NCBI RefSeq assembly: GCF_006494375.1 | Contig: NZ_VHIZ01000037.1 | Location: 248,001-312,000, forward strand | Source of the DNA: Pantoea anthophila | GTDB lineage: Bacteria; Pseudomonadota; Gammaproteobacteria; Enterobacterales; Enterobacteriaceae | Length of the DNA: 64,000 nt | Direction of reading: 5' to 3' | Shown: positions 8,191 to 15,747 of the stretch, in pieces | Numbering within the stretch: the stretch's first letter is position 1 | How the letters are laid out: each line of letters opens with the position of its first letter | The notes under the pieces: generated by a model | Seen by the model: the letters and a program-made list of their open reading frames with translations, nothing else | Told to the model about the DNA's origin: nothing | Database searches by the model: none | Position numbers and translations under genes: made by a program

Positions 8191-8219
8191 CGGTCGCTGA
8201 TGCACAGCATCAGCGACCG
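8191..8219 (+). promoter_or_regulatory. Perfect 13-bp hairpin in the glsB leader
   Basis: CGGTCGCTGATGC pairs perfectly with GCATCAGCGACCG across an ACA loop. It ends 25 bases before the glsB start codon and has no T-run, so it may be a leader structure, an operator or a Rho-assisted end for the upstream transporter gene. Confidence 0.6.
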
Positions 8220-8244
8220 GCGGGAAGCGACAGGAGAAGCGAGT

Positions 8245-9165
8245 GTGTCTGAACTGAATAATGCGCTGTTGCAGGCGATCCTGGATGAGGTGCGTCCGCT
8301 GGTTCATCAGGGAAAAGTGGCGGACTATATCCCCGCGCTGGCCGATGTGGCCGCAGACCGGCTGGCTATCGCTGTCTGCCTGCCTGACGGCACCCTCTTT
8401 CAGGCGGGCGATGCCCAAACGCGCTTTTCGATTCAGTCGATCTCTAAAGCGCTGTCGCTGACCGTGGCGCTGACCCGCTATGACGATAGCGAAATCTGGC
8501 AGCGGGTCGGAAAAGAGCCGTCGGGTCAGCCTTTTAATTCGCTGGTGCAGCTCGAACTGGAACAGGGTAAACCGCGTAATCCCTTTATTAATGCGGGTGC
8601 CCTGGTGATCTGCGACCTGCTGGAAACCCGGCTGACCGCGCCGCGTCAGCGTATGCTGGAGATTGTCCGGCAGCTGAGTCAGCAGCCGGACATCAACTAT
8701 GACCGCCACGTTGCCCGCTCCGAGTATGAACACTCGGCCCGCAACGCGGCGATTGCCTGGCTGATGAAGTCGTTCGGGAATTTCGATAACGACGTGACCA
8801 GCGTGATGCAGACCTATTTTCACTACTGCTCACTGTCAATGAGCTGCGTTGAACTGGCACGTACGTTTATCTATCTGGCGAATCAGGGCCGGACGCTGGA
8901 TGGCAGCCAGATGATTACCGCGCGTCAGGCGCGCCAGATTAACGCGCTGATGATCACCAGCGGGATGTACGATGGCGCGGGCGAATTTGCCTGGCGGGTC
9001 GGCATGCCGGCAAAGTCAGGGGTAGGTGGCGGGATCATTGCCATTATCCCCGGAGAGATGAGCATCGCCGTCTGGTCACCCGGACTCGATGGTGCAGGCA
9101 ATTCCCTGGCGGGCACGGCGGTGCTGGAGTTACTGACGGAAAAGCTGGGTCGCTCTATTTTCTGA
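8245..9165 (+). CDS. glsB: Glutaminase
   Basis: The 306-residue enzyme hydrolyses L-glutamine to glutamate and ammonia in the cytoplasm. It has the serine-dependent beta-lactamase-like fold motifs of bacterial glutaminases: '[13 protein letters not shown]' with the Ser-x-x-Lys pair, 'NPFINAGAL', 'ARNAAIAWL', and the C-terminal '[14 protein letters not shown]'. Length agrees with E. coli YneH (308). GTG 8245 is the likely start: AGGAG lies 8 bases upstream, and the longer frame would translate through the hairpin. Ammonia release by this enzyme is linked to acid resistance in enterobacteria. A 12-bp hairpin follows the gene. Confidence 0.93.
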   Translation: MSELNNALLQAILDEVRPLVHQGKVADYIPALADVAADRLAIAVCLPDGTLFQAGDAQTRFSIQSISKALSLTVALTRYDDSEIWQRVGKEPSGQPFNSLVQLELEQGKPRNPFINAGALVICDLLETRLTAPRQRMLEIVRQLSQQPDINYDRHVARSEYEHSARNAAIAWLMKSFGNFDNDVTSVMQTYFHYCSLSMSCVELARTFIYLANQGRTLDGSQMITARQARQINALMITSGMYDGAGEFAWRVGMPAKSGVGGGIIAIIPGEMSIAVWSPGLDGAGNSLAGTAVLELLTEKLGRSIF

Positions 9166-9267
9166 CCTTGGAACCCGACGAAGTAGAGTAGTCATCTGTG
9201 CTGAGCGGTTTGATGATGAACAGGCACGACGACTCCGGACGCCGGGGAGTGGGATCATAGTCTGCAT

Positions 9268-9297
9268 AACAGACTGAGAGCATGTCTCAGTCTGTTT
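9268..9297 (+). terminator. Probable terminator hairpin after glsB
   Basis: AACAGACTGAGA pairs perfectly with TCTCAGTCTGTT around a five-base loop, followed by only a short T stretch. The hairpin also covers the end of a minus-strand Rpn remnant. Confidence 0.6.
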
Positions 9298-9400
9298 GAC
9301 GGATATCCGCCAGTTCCGCTTCGCTCAGCCCGGTCATTTGCAGAATGGTATGGCGGTCCATACCGCTTTGCAGTGCAGAAAGCGTCTTGCGCCGCCCCAT
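9287..9400 (-). pseudogene. Remnant of an Rpn-family nuclease/transposase, C-terminal end
   Basis: Only 37 codons remain. The translation contains 'SGMDRHTILQMTGLSEAEL' before a stop, which strongly resembles the extreme C-terminus of Rpn (recombination-promoting nuclease, PD-(D/E)XK transposase-like) proteins. The rest of the roughly 300-residue protein is missing: upstream in the same frame there is a stop 11 codons before the ATG, followed by the end of the neighbouring dehydrogenase gene. No terminal repeats are visible. It is probably a dead relic of a former mobile gene. Confidence 0.5.
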
Positions 9401-9428
9401 GCCGAAACTGCCCCCACTCAGACCGGGT

Positions 9429-10367
9429 TCAGCTCACCACGTTAATCGGCTCGCCCTGAAGAGAGGCGGCGATATTTTTCATCACGCCTTTCACCAGATT
9501 CTCTGCGCCACTGCGGCTTGCCCAGGCAATGTGCGGCGTCAGCAGCAGACCCGGCAGATCCGCCAGCAGCGGATTATCGGCAGCAGGCGGTTCGCTACTC
9601 AGCACATCCAGCGCCGCTCCGCCGATAACGCCCTGCGCCAGGGCAGCCGCCAGATCGGCTTCATTGATTAATCCGCCACGCGCGGTATTGATCAGCAGCG
9701 CCTGCGGTTTCATCTTAGCCAGCGCCTCACGGTCAATCATCTGTCGGGTCTGATCGCTTAACGGACAGTGCAGTGAAATCACATCGCTGGTGGCCAGCAT
9801 CTGCTCAAAGCTGACATAGCCGTCACGCACAGTCTGACTCCCTTTGCGCTCGGCGAACTGGACCTGCATCCCCAGCGCCTGCGCCAGCCTTCCTACCGCC
9901 TGACCGATTTCGCCCCGGCCCGCGATACCCAGCATGGCCCCGCCGATATCCTGAATCGGCCGACGATGCAGACAGAAGTGTTGCGCCTGCGGCCAGTCCC
10001 GGCGCGTGGTGCTGGCATAGTCAAATAACTGCCGGCGCAGCGCGAAAAGGGCTGCAATTACCGCCTCGGAGACGCTCTGCGTGGAGTAGCCGGGCACATT
10101 GCTGACGGTGATCCCGCGTTCGCGACAGGCGTCGAGATCGATACAGTCATAGCCGGTTGCGGCAACACAGACAAAGCGCAGATCCGGCAGTTGCCTGAGT
10201 GTAGCGGCGCGTAACGGAACTTTATTGGTGATCGCGATAGTCGCCCGCTGCAGGGCAGACACGATCTCATTAACCGGCGTGTGTGTGCGGATCTCCCACT
10301 CACCCTGGAGCTGTTCGATCGGCAGTGAGAGCGGCAGCGTATCGCCATCCAGCATAACTATTTTCAT
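9429..10367 (-). CDS. D-2-hydroxyacid dehydrogenase
   Basis: The 312-residue enzyme belongs to the NAD(P)-dependent D-isomer-specific 2-hydroxyacid dehydrogenases. It shows 'AATGYDCIDLDACRERG' early, the dinucleotide-binding loop 'GIAGRGEIGQAVGRLA', catalytic Arg in 'LINTARGGLI', Glu in 'SSEPPA' and His in 'LTPHIAWAS'. This pattern fits glycerate or hydroxypyruvate reductases, but the substrate is not certain. It is a single gene convergent with glsB and divergent from the DUF2946 gene; ATG 10367 is the first start in a frame beginning directly with the N-terminal strand. Confidence 0.85.
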   Translation of the reverse strand: MKIVMLDGDTLPLSLPIEQLQGEWEIRTHTPVNEIVSALQRATIAITNKVPLRAATLRQLPDLRFVCVAATGYDCIDLDACRERGITVSNVPGYSTQSVSEAVIAALFALRRQLFDYASTTRRDWPQAQHFCLHRRPIQDIGGAMLGIAGRGEIGQAVGRLAQALGMQVQFAERKGSQTVRDGYVSFEQMLATSDVISLHCPLSDQTRQMIDREALAKMKPQALLINTARGGLINEADLAAALAQGVIGGAALDVLSSEPPAADNPLLADLPGLLLTPHIAWASRSGAENLVKGVMKNIAASLQGEPINVVS

Positions 10368-10585
10368 TATCTGTCCTTAATTGCTCAGAGTGTCATCCAC
10401 AGGCTCAGCCGTGATGTTACCTGTATGTGTTCAGTGGGTAACAACTAAGTTAAATGAAGCTGAAATTAAAGTGAATATGTTCAAAGAGTGCGAATTTCTT
10501 TGTTTCAGCAGCCACTTTATTTAACCCTTTTATTCCCTTCGCGTTACACTGCCGCCCGGAAATTTGTCCCATTGTGCCTGTGTAA

Positions 10586-10981
10586 ATGATGCCGAAATGC
10601 TTATTCAGACAACGACTCACAGCCGGTATTGCGATACTGGCCGTGCTGCTGTTGTTTGTTGCACCGATGGTCTCTAAAAACCTTGCGGCAGATCATGCCA
10701 GGATGCAGCACGTCAGCATGAGCACAGAGATGCCGATGATGCATCATCACGGCGAGATGTACATGATGGACCCTGTGATGATGTCCGATGCAGGCTTTGC
10801 CTGCGGATACTGTGATTTACTGGTGCATGTGCCCCTGATACTCTGGAACTTTGTCCCGTTCATCTGGTGGATGTGCCTCATCAGTCGCGCCCCGCCGCCC
10901 CGTGCGGTCACGCCGCTCCGGCGGCGGCGAACGCTGCGCCTTCATCGCCCCCGGGCACCGCCCTGTTACGCATCACACTGA
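10586..10981 (+). CDS. DUF2946-family His/Met-rich membrane protein, probably copper-related
   Basis: The 131-residue protein starts with a hydrophobic segment (about 11-32), followed by a Met- and His-rich stretch (about 38-68, including MMHHHGEMYMM), the DUF2946 hallmark 'ACGYCDLL', a second membrane segment and a very basic, Arg-rich tail. The metal-ligand residues suggest copper handling at the inner membrane or periplasm. DUF2946 genes are often near copper receptors and PepSY proteins, and a PepSY gene follows 69 bases downstream on the same strand. The start is uncertain: no clear ribosome site precedes either adjacent ATG (10586, 10589). Confidence 0.7.
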   Translation: MMPKCLFRQRLTAGIAILAVLLLFVAPMVSKNLAADHARMQHVSMSTEMPMMHHHGEMYMMDPVMMSDAGFACGYCDLLVHVPLILWNFVPFIWWMCLISRAPPPRAVTPLRRRRTLRLHRPRAPPCYASH

Positions 10982-11050
10982 CACCATAACATTTCGATTG
11001 CGTGACAACGTCACCCGAACGCCCCTGTCTTTTGAAAAGTGTGGAATGCT

Positions 11051-12781
11051 ATGTCCTCTTATCAGGAAACATCCCCTGCACCACGCGGCACGCTGTTCAA
11101 TCTGCTACGCCGCCTGCATTTTTATATTGGTCTGTTTATTGCGCCGTTCATTTTCATCGCGGCCCTCACCGGAACGCTCTACGTTCTGACTCCGCAGCTG
11201 GAACAGGCGATCTATCACGATGCCCTGACGACCCGTGCGCAGGGCGAGCCGCAGCCGCTCTCCGCGCAGGTTGCCGCTGCACGTGCCTGGGCAGGCCAGT
11301 CAGCGCACATCTACGCCGTACGTCCCGCGCCGGGTCCCGGGGATACGACGCGGGTGCAGTTCACTGCCGCTGATGCGGGTCCCTCTGAGTCACGCTCGGT
11401 GTTTATCGATCCCTATACCCTGCAGGTCAGGGGAGATATGACCGTATATGGCACCAGCGGCGTGCTGCCGCTGCGCATGTGGCTGGATCAGCTGCATCGT
11501 GGCTTGTTACTGGGCGATTTCGGCCGTAATTACAGTGAACTGGCCGCGTCCTGGCTCTGGGTCGCCGCGCTGGGCGGGCTCATCCTGTGGGCCGGTACCC
11601 GCCCTCCCCGTACCCGAAAGAACGTCCGCAGCGGGTTTGCTGCCTTGCGTCACTGGCACGTCACGCTGGGACTGCTGCTGGCCCTGGGCCTGATCTTCTT
11701 TTCGGTGACCGGGCTGACCTGGTCGCAGTGGGCGGGCAGCAACATTGAAAAGATGCGCAGCGACCTGAACTGGAAAACGCCGCAGGTGAATACCGCGCTG
11801 AACGGTGACGCCCCGGCTGAATCTGCCGATCCCCACGCAGAGCATCGCGGCGCAATGGAAGGGATGACCATGTCGGGCATGACGATGCCCGCTAAGACTC
11901 CCGCGCGGGTCATTCCTAATCAGCCGGATGCCCGCTGGGATCAGGCCCTGTCTGCCGCCCGTCAGGCAGGACTGAAGGCGGCAAAACTCGAACTGCGCCA
12001 GCCTAAAAACGCCGGACAGGCATGGACGGTTTCGGAGATTGACCGCAGTTGGCCAAGCCAGGTGGATGCCGTTTCACTTAATCCGGCCGACTTTACCGTG
12101 GTCGACAAAGTGGCGTTCGCCAGCTTCCCGCTGGTGGCAAAACTGACCCGCTGGGGCGTCGATGCGCACATGGGTGTGCTGTTCGGCCTGCCTAATCAGC
12201 TGATTCTGGCCCTCTTTGGCTTCGGACTCTGCACGATGATTGTGCTGGGCTACCGCATGTGGTGGATTCGTCGTCCGGCGGTTCCGCAGATTAACCCTTC
12301 ACAGACGCTGTTAACCGCCTGGCTGGCGCTGCCACGCTATGCGCAGGGCACCAGCCTGATTGTGATGCTGGCGCTCGGTTATGCCCTGCCGGTCATGGGC
12401 ATCAGCCTGCTGCTGTTTCTGCTGCTGGATATTCAGCGCTGGCGCAGCGCCCGGCGTCGCAGCCAGGCCCGCACCGAGATTGCACCCGACAAGCAGTCGC
12501 CGCTGGCGATCGTGCAGTCCCGCTTCGCCGTGAAGCGCAAAGAGATGCGCTATTTTCTGCGCAGCGTGACGGTTCTGGCGCTGATTGTGATTTCGGTGAT
12601 GGCGAATGCGATGATAGGCGGCGTGATTGATCAGTATCAGATCCCCTTCAGCCACTGGTCGCTGACGATGTATATCACGCAGGCGATGATGATTCTGCTC
12701 TACTCCACGGTCTTTACCGGACTGCTGTCGATTCCACTCTGGTATTTCTTCCTGGGTGAAAGCGATGAGCAGGGCAAATAG
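11051..12781 (+). CDS. PepSY-associated membrane protein with DUF2534-like C-terminal extension
   Basis: The 576-residue protein has the PepSY-TM architecture: first membrane helix after 'LRRLHFYIGLF', a periplasmic region, 'LHRGLLLGDFGRNYSELAA', a second helix pair around 'RHWHVTLGLL', a Met/His-rich loop (near 265-285, 'GMTMSGMTMP') and further helices. Members are linked to iron or copper acquisition, possibly as inner-membrane reductases. Residues about 499-576 are unusual: they form a separate two-helix unit ('IGGVIDQYQIPFSHW') resembling stand-alone enterobacterial DUF2534 proteins, so this looks like a gene fusion. ATG 11051 is preferred over GTG 11039; its ribosome site is weak. It probably works with the upstream DUF2946 protein. 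Confidence 0.8.
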   Translation: MSSYQETSPAPRGTLFNLLRRLHFYIGLFIAPFIFIAALTGTLYVLTPQLEQAIYHDALTTRAQGEPQPLSAQVAAARAWAGQSAHIYAVRPAPGPGDTTRVQFTAADAGPSESRSVFIDPYTLQVRGDMTVYGTSGVLPLRMWLDQLHRGLLLGDFGRNYSELAASWLWVAALGGLILWAGTRPPRTRKNVRSGFAALRHWHVTLGLLLALGLIFFSVTGLTWSQWAGSNIEKMRSDLNWKTPQVNTALNGDAPAESADPHAEHRGAMEGMTMSGMTMPAKTPARVIPNQPDARWDQALSAARQAGLKAAKLELRQPKNAGQAWTVSEIDRSWPSQVDAVSLNPADFTVVDKVAFASFPLVAKLTRWGVDAHMGVLFGLPNQLILALFGFGLCTMIVLGYRMWWIRRPAVPQINPSQTLLTAWLALPRYAQGTSLIVMLALGYALPVMGISLLLFLLLDIQRWRSARRRSQARTEIAPDKQSPLAIVQSRFAVKRKEMRYFLRSVTVLALIVISVMANAMIGGVIDQYQIPFSHWSLTMYITQAMMILLYSTVFTGLLSIPLWYFFLGESDEQGK

Positions 12782-12824
12782 GCTGTCGCTTTTGCTGGCT
12801 GTCTCTCCTTCAACATAACTGACG

Positions 12825-12849
12825 AAGCCGGGCAAATTTCCCGGCTTTT
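12825..12849 (+). terminator. Intrinsic terminator after the PepSY gene
   Basis: AAGCCGGG pairs with CCCGGCTT around a short loop, followed by further T residues. Confidence 0.75.
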
Positions 12850-12907
12850 CATTCTCTCACTAAAGGCTATGATCGTTGTCACTGACCCTTCTGTTTAAAG
12901 GCAAATC

Positions 12908-13585
12908 ATGAACATCCTGCGTGCTAATCCTGAACAGCTGTTTGAGTACGGCCCCTTTACCGTCCGCCGTCAGCGACCTGGCGAGGCGCTAAGCCCGCTG
13001 GTCAGCGTTGACCTGATGTCGCTGAAGCTGGATGCCCGGATCCCGATGCAGCAGCACTGGAATGAAGAGGTTTTTACCTATCTGTGGCGGGGATCGATGC
13101 AGCATCAGGACAGTAACGGCGAGCGGACCCAGCTCTCGGCTAAGCGGGTGATGGTGGTCAATGCAGGTGACGGCGTTCAGTACGAAGAGTCGGTGCCTCT
13201 GTTTGAAGCGGAACTGTTACAGGCGGTTATCCGTCCCGCCCAGCCTGGGGGTGAAGCGATGACCCAGGTGCTGGAGCGCGATCAGGGCATTATGAGTAAT
13301 GGCTGGACCGAACTGGCCGGGCCGGAGGAGTCAGACGCCCCGCTGGAACTGCGTCAGGCAGCCTATATCTATGACACCCTGCTGGAGCGCAACCACACGC
13401 TGGACGTGCCCGCTCTGCCGGGCTTTGTGGCTTATCTCGTCGTGCTGGAAGGCAGCATTCGTATCGGCGAGGCGCGACTGGTTCGGGGTGATGCGGTCAG
13501 CGGGCTGGCGGCCGGGAGTGAAATCACGGGTGACCGGGATGCCAATCTGGTCTGCTTCCTGATCAAGCCCGATAACGCTGTATAA
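12908..13585 (+). CDS. Pirin-family cupin protein (YhaK-like)
   Basis: The 225-residue protein is a bicupin of the pirin family. The N-terminal cupin shows the typical pattern around 'MQQHWNEEVFTYLWRGSMQHQDS', quoted here in parts as 'QQHWNEEVFTYLW' and 'SMQHQDS', with metal-ligand His and Glu residues; the C-terminal cupin around 'GFVAYLVVLEGSI' lacks a full ligand set. The short length and single metal site fit the YhaK type rather than the 290-residue pirins such as YhhW. The function may be redox sensing or quercetinase-like chemistry; this is not settled by sequence. It is a single gene flanked by terminators. Confidence 0.8.
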   Translation: MNILRANPEQLFEYGPFTVRRQRPGEALSPLVSVDLMSLKLDARIPMQQHWNEEVFTYLWRGSMQHQDSNGERTQLSAKRVMVVNAGDGVQYEESVPLFEAELLQAVIRPAQPGGEAMTQVLERDQGIMSNGWTELAGPEESDAPLELRQAAYIYDTLLERNHTLDVPALPGFVAYLVVLEGSIRIGEARLVRGDAVSGLAAGSEITGDRDANLVCFLIKPDNAV

Positions 13586-13591
13586 AAAACG

Positions 13592-13624
13592 CGCTGCCTT
13601 TCCCGGTGAGGTCGCGGGCAGCGC
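13592..13624 (+). terminator. Hairpin after the pirin gene
   Basis: GCGCTGCC and GGGCAGCGC form a stem around a 15-17-base loop starting a few bases after the pirin stop. It lacks a T-run and is a weak terminator candidate. Confidence 0.35.
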
Positions 13625-13634
13625 CACGGTTCAA

Positions 13635-13669
13635 TAAAAAACGCCGCGCGGGACGATTCCCGTGCGGCG
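13635..13669 (-). terminator. Intrinsic terminator of the 75-residue HTH-like gene
   Basis: An 11-bp stem with one mismatch (CGCCGCACGGG with CCCGCGCGGCG on the minus strand) is followed, on that strand, by a run of six T residues. It lies 11 bases beyond the stop of the minus-strand gene. Confidence 0.85.
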
Positions 13670-13679
13670 ATCTTTGTCC

Positions 13680-13907
13680 TTACTCCCGGTTACGGGGCTG
13701 CTTCGCCTGAACCCGTTTATAAACGTGGTCAAACTGACGCACATCGTCGAGTAACCAGTGGCGCTGCGTCAGCGGCGCATCATCCAGTGCCTGCGGCAGC
13801 GGCACCCCATCCAGTGAACCCCGACAGCAAAAGGCGCGCGCCAGGGTCGGCGTGGCAATACCAATGTAACGGGCAAATTCAGGCAACGTCATCAGTGCAG
13901 CACTCAT
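13680..13907 (-). CDS. Uncharacterised small protein, possibly DNA-binding
   Basis: The product has 75 residues. ATG 13907 is preferred because a near-ideal ribosome site (GGAGG, 8-base spacing) precedes it; the frame continues 11 codons upstream without support. The N-terminal 'MTLPEFARYIGIATPTLARAF' region (quoted only partly: 'LPEFARYIGIATPTL') has the spacing of a helix-turn-helix as in AlpA/excisionase-like proteins, and the remainder is charged with no recognised domain. It has its own strong terminator. I do not recognise the gene; a phage-type or plasmid regulator is one possibility. Confidence 0.6.
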   Translation of the reverse strand: MSAALMTLPEFARYIGIATPTLARAFCCRGSLDGVPLPQALDDAPLTQRHWLLDDVRQFDHVYKRVQAKQPRNRE

Positions 13908-14060
13908 CTTCCACCTCCGGCAATTAACTTTCCTCTGCATTCTCAGGCTAATTCTTTACTGCTTTTATTGATCTGAAACATGGATGTGGTACTAATCTTC
14001 TGCCTGCTGATGAGAAAGCTCGCCTCGCCCACCGCAAACCGAGAAAGAAGTGAGGAACCT

Positions 14061-14609
14061 GTGCGCCATTATGGATTGATGATAGCCCTGCTGTTTTCCG
14101 GCGTTGCGTCCGCCCACACCCTGACACCCGGCCAGCCGGTTCCGCCGGTCTTTGTGGCCGATAAAGGCGAAATGGTGCTGAATCAGGGCGATATCGGCTA
14201 CCAGCGCTGGAACAGTCAGGCGCTGACCGGCAAAGTGCGACTGGTGATCCATGTCGCGGGCCGTCTTTCAGCCAAAGAGCAGAGTGCTGCCCTGATTGAG
14301 GCCGTTCAGCAGGCCAGTCTGCCGCGCGATCGCTTTCAGACCACCACCATCGTGAATACCGACGACGCCCTGCCCGGCAGCGCCATTTTTGTGGTGCGCA
14401 GCATTGCCTCCAGCAAAAAAGCCGCTCCCTGGCAGCAGTTCATCATCGACAGTAGCGGCGTAACGGCGCATAGCTGGCATCTTCAGCCAGAAAGCGCAGC
14501 CGTCGTGGTAGTGGATCAGCAAGGTATCGTGCGCTTCGCTAAAGATGGCGCATTATCTGCTGACAACGTCGCCAGCGTGATGAAACAGTTACGGGCATTG
14601 CTGGGCTGA
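14061..14609 (+). CDS. ytfJ: YtfJ-family periplasmic protein
   Basis: The 182-residue protein matches E. coli YtfJ over nearly its full length. A signal peptide ends at 'GVASAHT'; the mature part has 'WNSQALTGKVRLV', 'TTTIVNTDDALPGSAIFV' and 'ESAAVVVVDQQG', which are the conserved family blocks and recall a thioredoxin-like fold without a CxxC pair. It is exported to the periplasm; the role is unknown. GTG 14061 is chosen since GAGGAA lies 5 bases upstream and the signal peptide starts there; a start at 13980 would bury the signal sequence behind 27 charged residues. Confidence 0.85.
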   Translation: MRHYGLMIALLFSGVASAHTLTPGQPVPPVFVADKGEMVLNQGDIGYQRWNSQALTGKVRLVIHVAGRLSAKEQSAALIEAVQQASLPRDRFQTTTIVNTDDALPGSAIFVVRSIASSKKAAPWQQFIIDSSGVTAHSWHLQPESAAVVVVDQQGIVRFAKDGALSADNVASVMKQLRALLG

Positions 14610-14829
14610 TGGCCGCTTAGTTTTCACCCGGCTGACGCCGCAAATCGCGGAATGCTCCTGAATTTCCCGACATTTTTTATTACCGTAGGCTACGCTTAGT
14701 TGTAATGGATTTACCCGCCGTTCTTTGAAAACCTGCCCACTATGCCGGGGCAGCCGGGGACGATGATTGAAGATGGCATCGAATCATTTCGACCTGCTGT
14801 GACTTCCTCTGTAGATAAGGACAGCCCTG
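14610..14829. other. Leader region of the carotenoid operon
   Basis: The 220 bases before crtE should hold the promoter of the crtE-X-Y-I-B operon. I could not identify a convincing -35/-10 pair or an operator palindrome by eye. AAGGA 9 bases before ATG 14830 supports the crtE start. Confidence 0.5.
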
Positions 14830-15738
14830 ATGACGGTCTGCGCAGAAAAACACGTCAATGTCATACACAGCGATGCAGCGATTCTGTTGAACGATATTGA
14901 GCAACGGCTCGATCAGCTTTTACCGGTCGACAGTGAACGTGACCTGGTCGGCGCGGCAATGCGCGACGGCGCGCTGGCGCCGGGAAAACGGATTCGTCCG
15001 CTGCTGCTGCTGCTGACCGCGCGCGATCTGGGGTGCAATGCCAGCGCAGCCGGTCTGCTTGACCTCGCCTGCGCGGTTGAGATGGTGCACGCCGCTTCGC
15101 TGATCCTGGACGATATGCCCTGCATGGATGATGCGCAGCTGCGGCGCGGACGCCCCACCATCCACTGTCAGTATGGTGAGCATGTCGCCATCCTCGCTGC
15201 CGTGGCCCTGCTGAGTAAGGCCTTTGGTCTGGTCGCCGTGGCAGAGGGCTTAACCGCCAGCGCCAGAACGGACGCGGTTGCAGAGCTGTCTCAGGCGATT
15301 GGGATGCAGGGGCTGGTGCAGGGGCAGTTCAAGGATCTCTCGGAGGGAGATAAACCCCGCAGCGCCGACGCCATTCTGATGACCAATCACTTCAAAACCA
15401 GCACCCTGTTCTGCGCCTCCATGCAGATGGCCTCTATCGTCGCGGAAGCCCCCAAAGAAGCCCGCGAACAGCTGCACCGCTTTTCGCTGAATCTCGGTCA
15501 GGCGTTTCAGCTGCTGGACGATCTCACTGACGGAATGAGTGACACCGGTAAAGATGCCCATCAGGATGAGGGAAAATCGACGCTGGTGAACCTTCTCGGC
15601 GCAAAAGCGGTGGAATCGCAACTGCGCGACCATCTGCGCTGCGCCGGAGAACACCTGTTGTCCGCCTGCCGCGACGGTTACGCCACCCATCATTTTGTTC
15701 AGGCCTGGTTTGAGAAAAAACTCGCTGCCGTCAGTTAA
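14830..15738 (+). CDS. crtE: Geranylgeranyl diphosphate synthase
   Basis: The 302-residue trans-prenyltransferase condenses isopentenyl diphosphate with farnesyl (or shorter) diphosphate to C20 geranylgeranyl diphosphate, the first dedicated step to carotenoids. The first aspartate-rich motif is 'DDMPCMDD' with the extra residues typical of bacterial type II enzymes, the second is 'LLDDLTDG'; 'GKRIRPLLLLLTA' precedes them. The sequence start 'MTVCAEKH' equals that of known Pantoea CrtE proteins. It heads the operon; crtX follows after 9 bases with no idi gene between, as in P. agglomerans/ananatis clusters but unlike the variant with idi. Confidence 0.97.
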   Translation: MTVCAEKHVNVIHSDAAILLNDIEQRLDQLLPVDSERDLVGAAMRDGALAPGKRIRPLLLLLTARDLGCNASAAGLLDLACAVEMVHAASLILDDMPCMDDAQLRRGRPTIHCQYGEHVAILAAVALLSKAFGLVAVAEGLTASARTDAVAELSQAIGMQGLVQGQFKDLSEGDKPRSADAILMTNHFKTSTLFCASMQMASIVAEAPKEAREQLHRFSLNLGQAFQLLDDLTDGMSDTGKDAHQDEGKSTLVNLLGAKAVESQLRDHLRCAGEHLLSACRDGYATHHFVQAWFEKKLAAVS

Positions 15739-15747
15739 GGATGCTGC

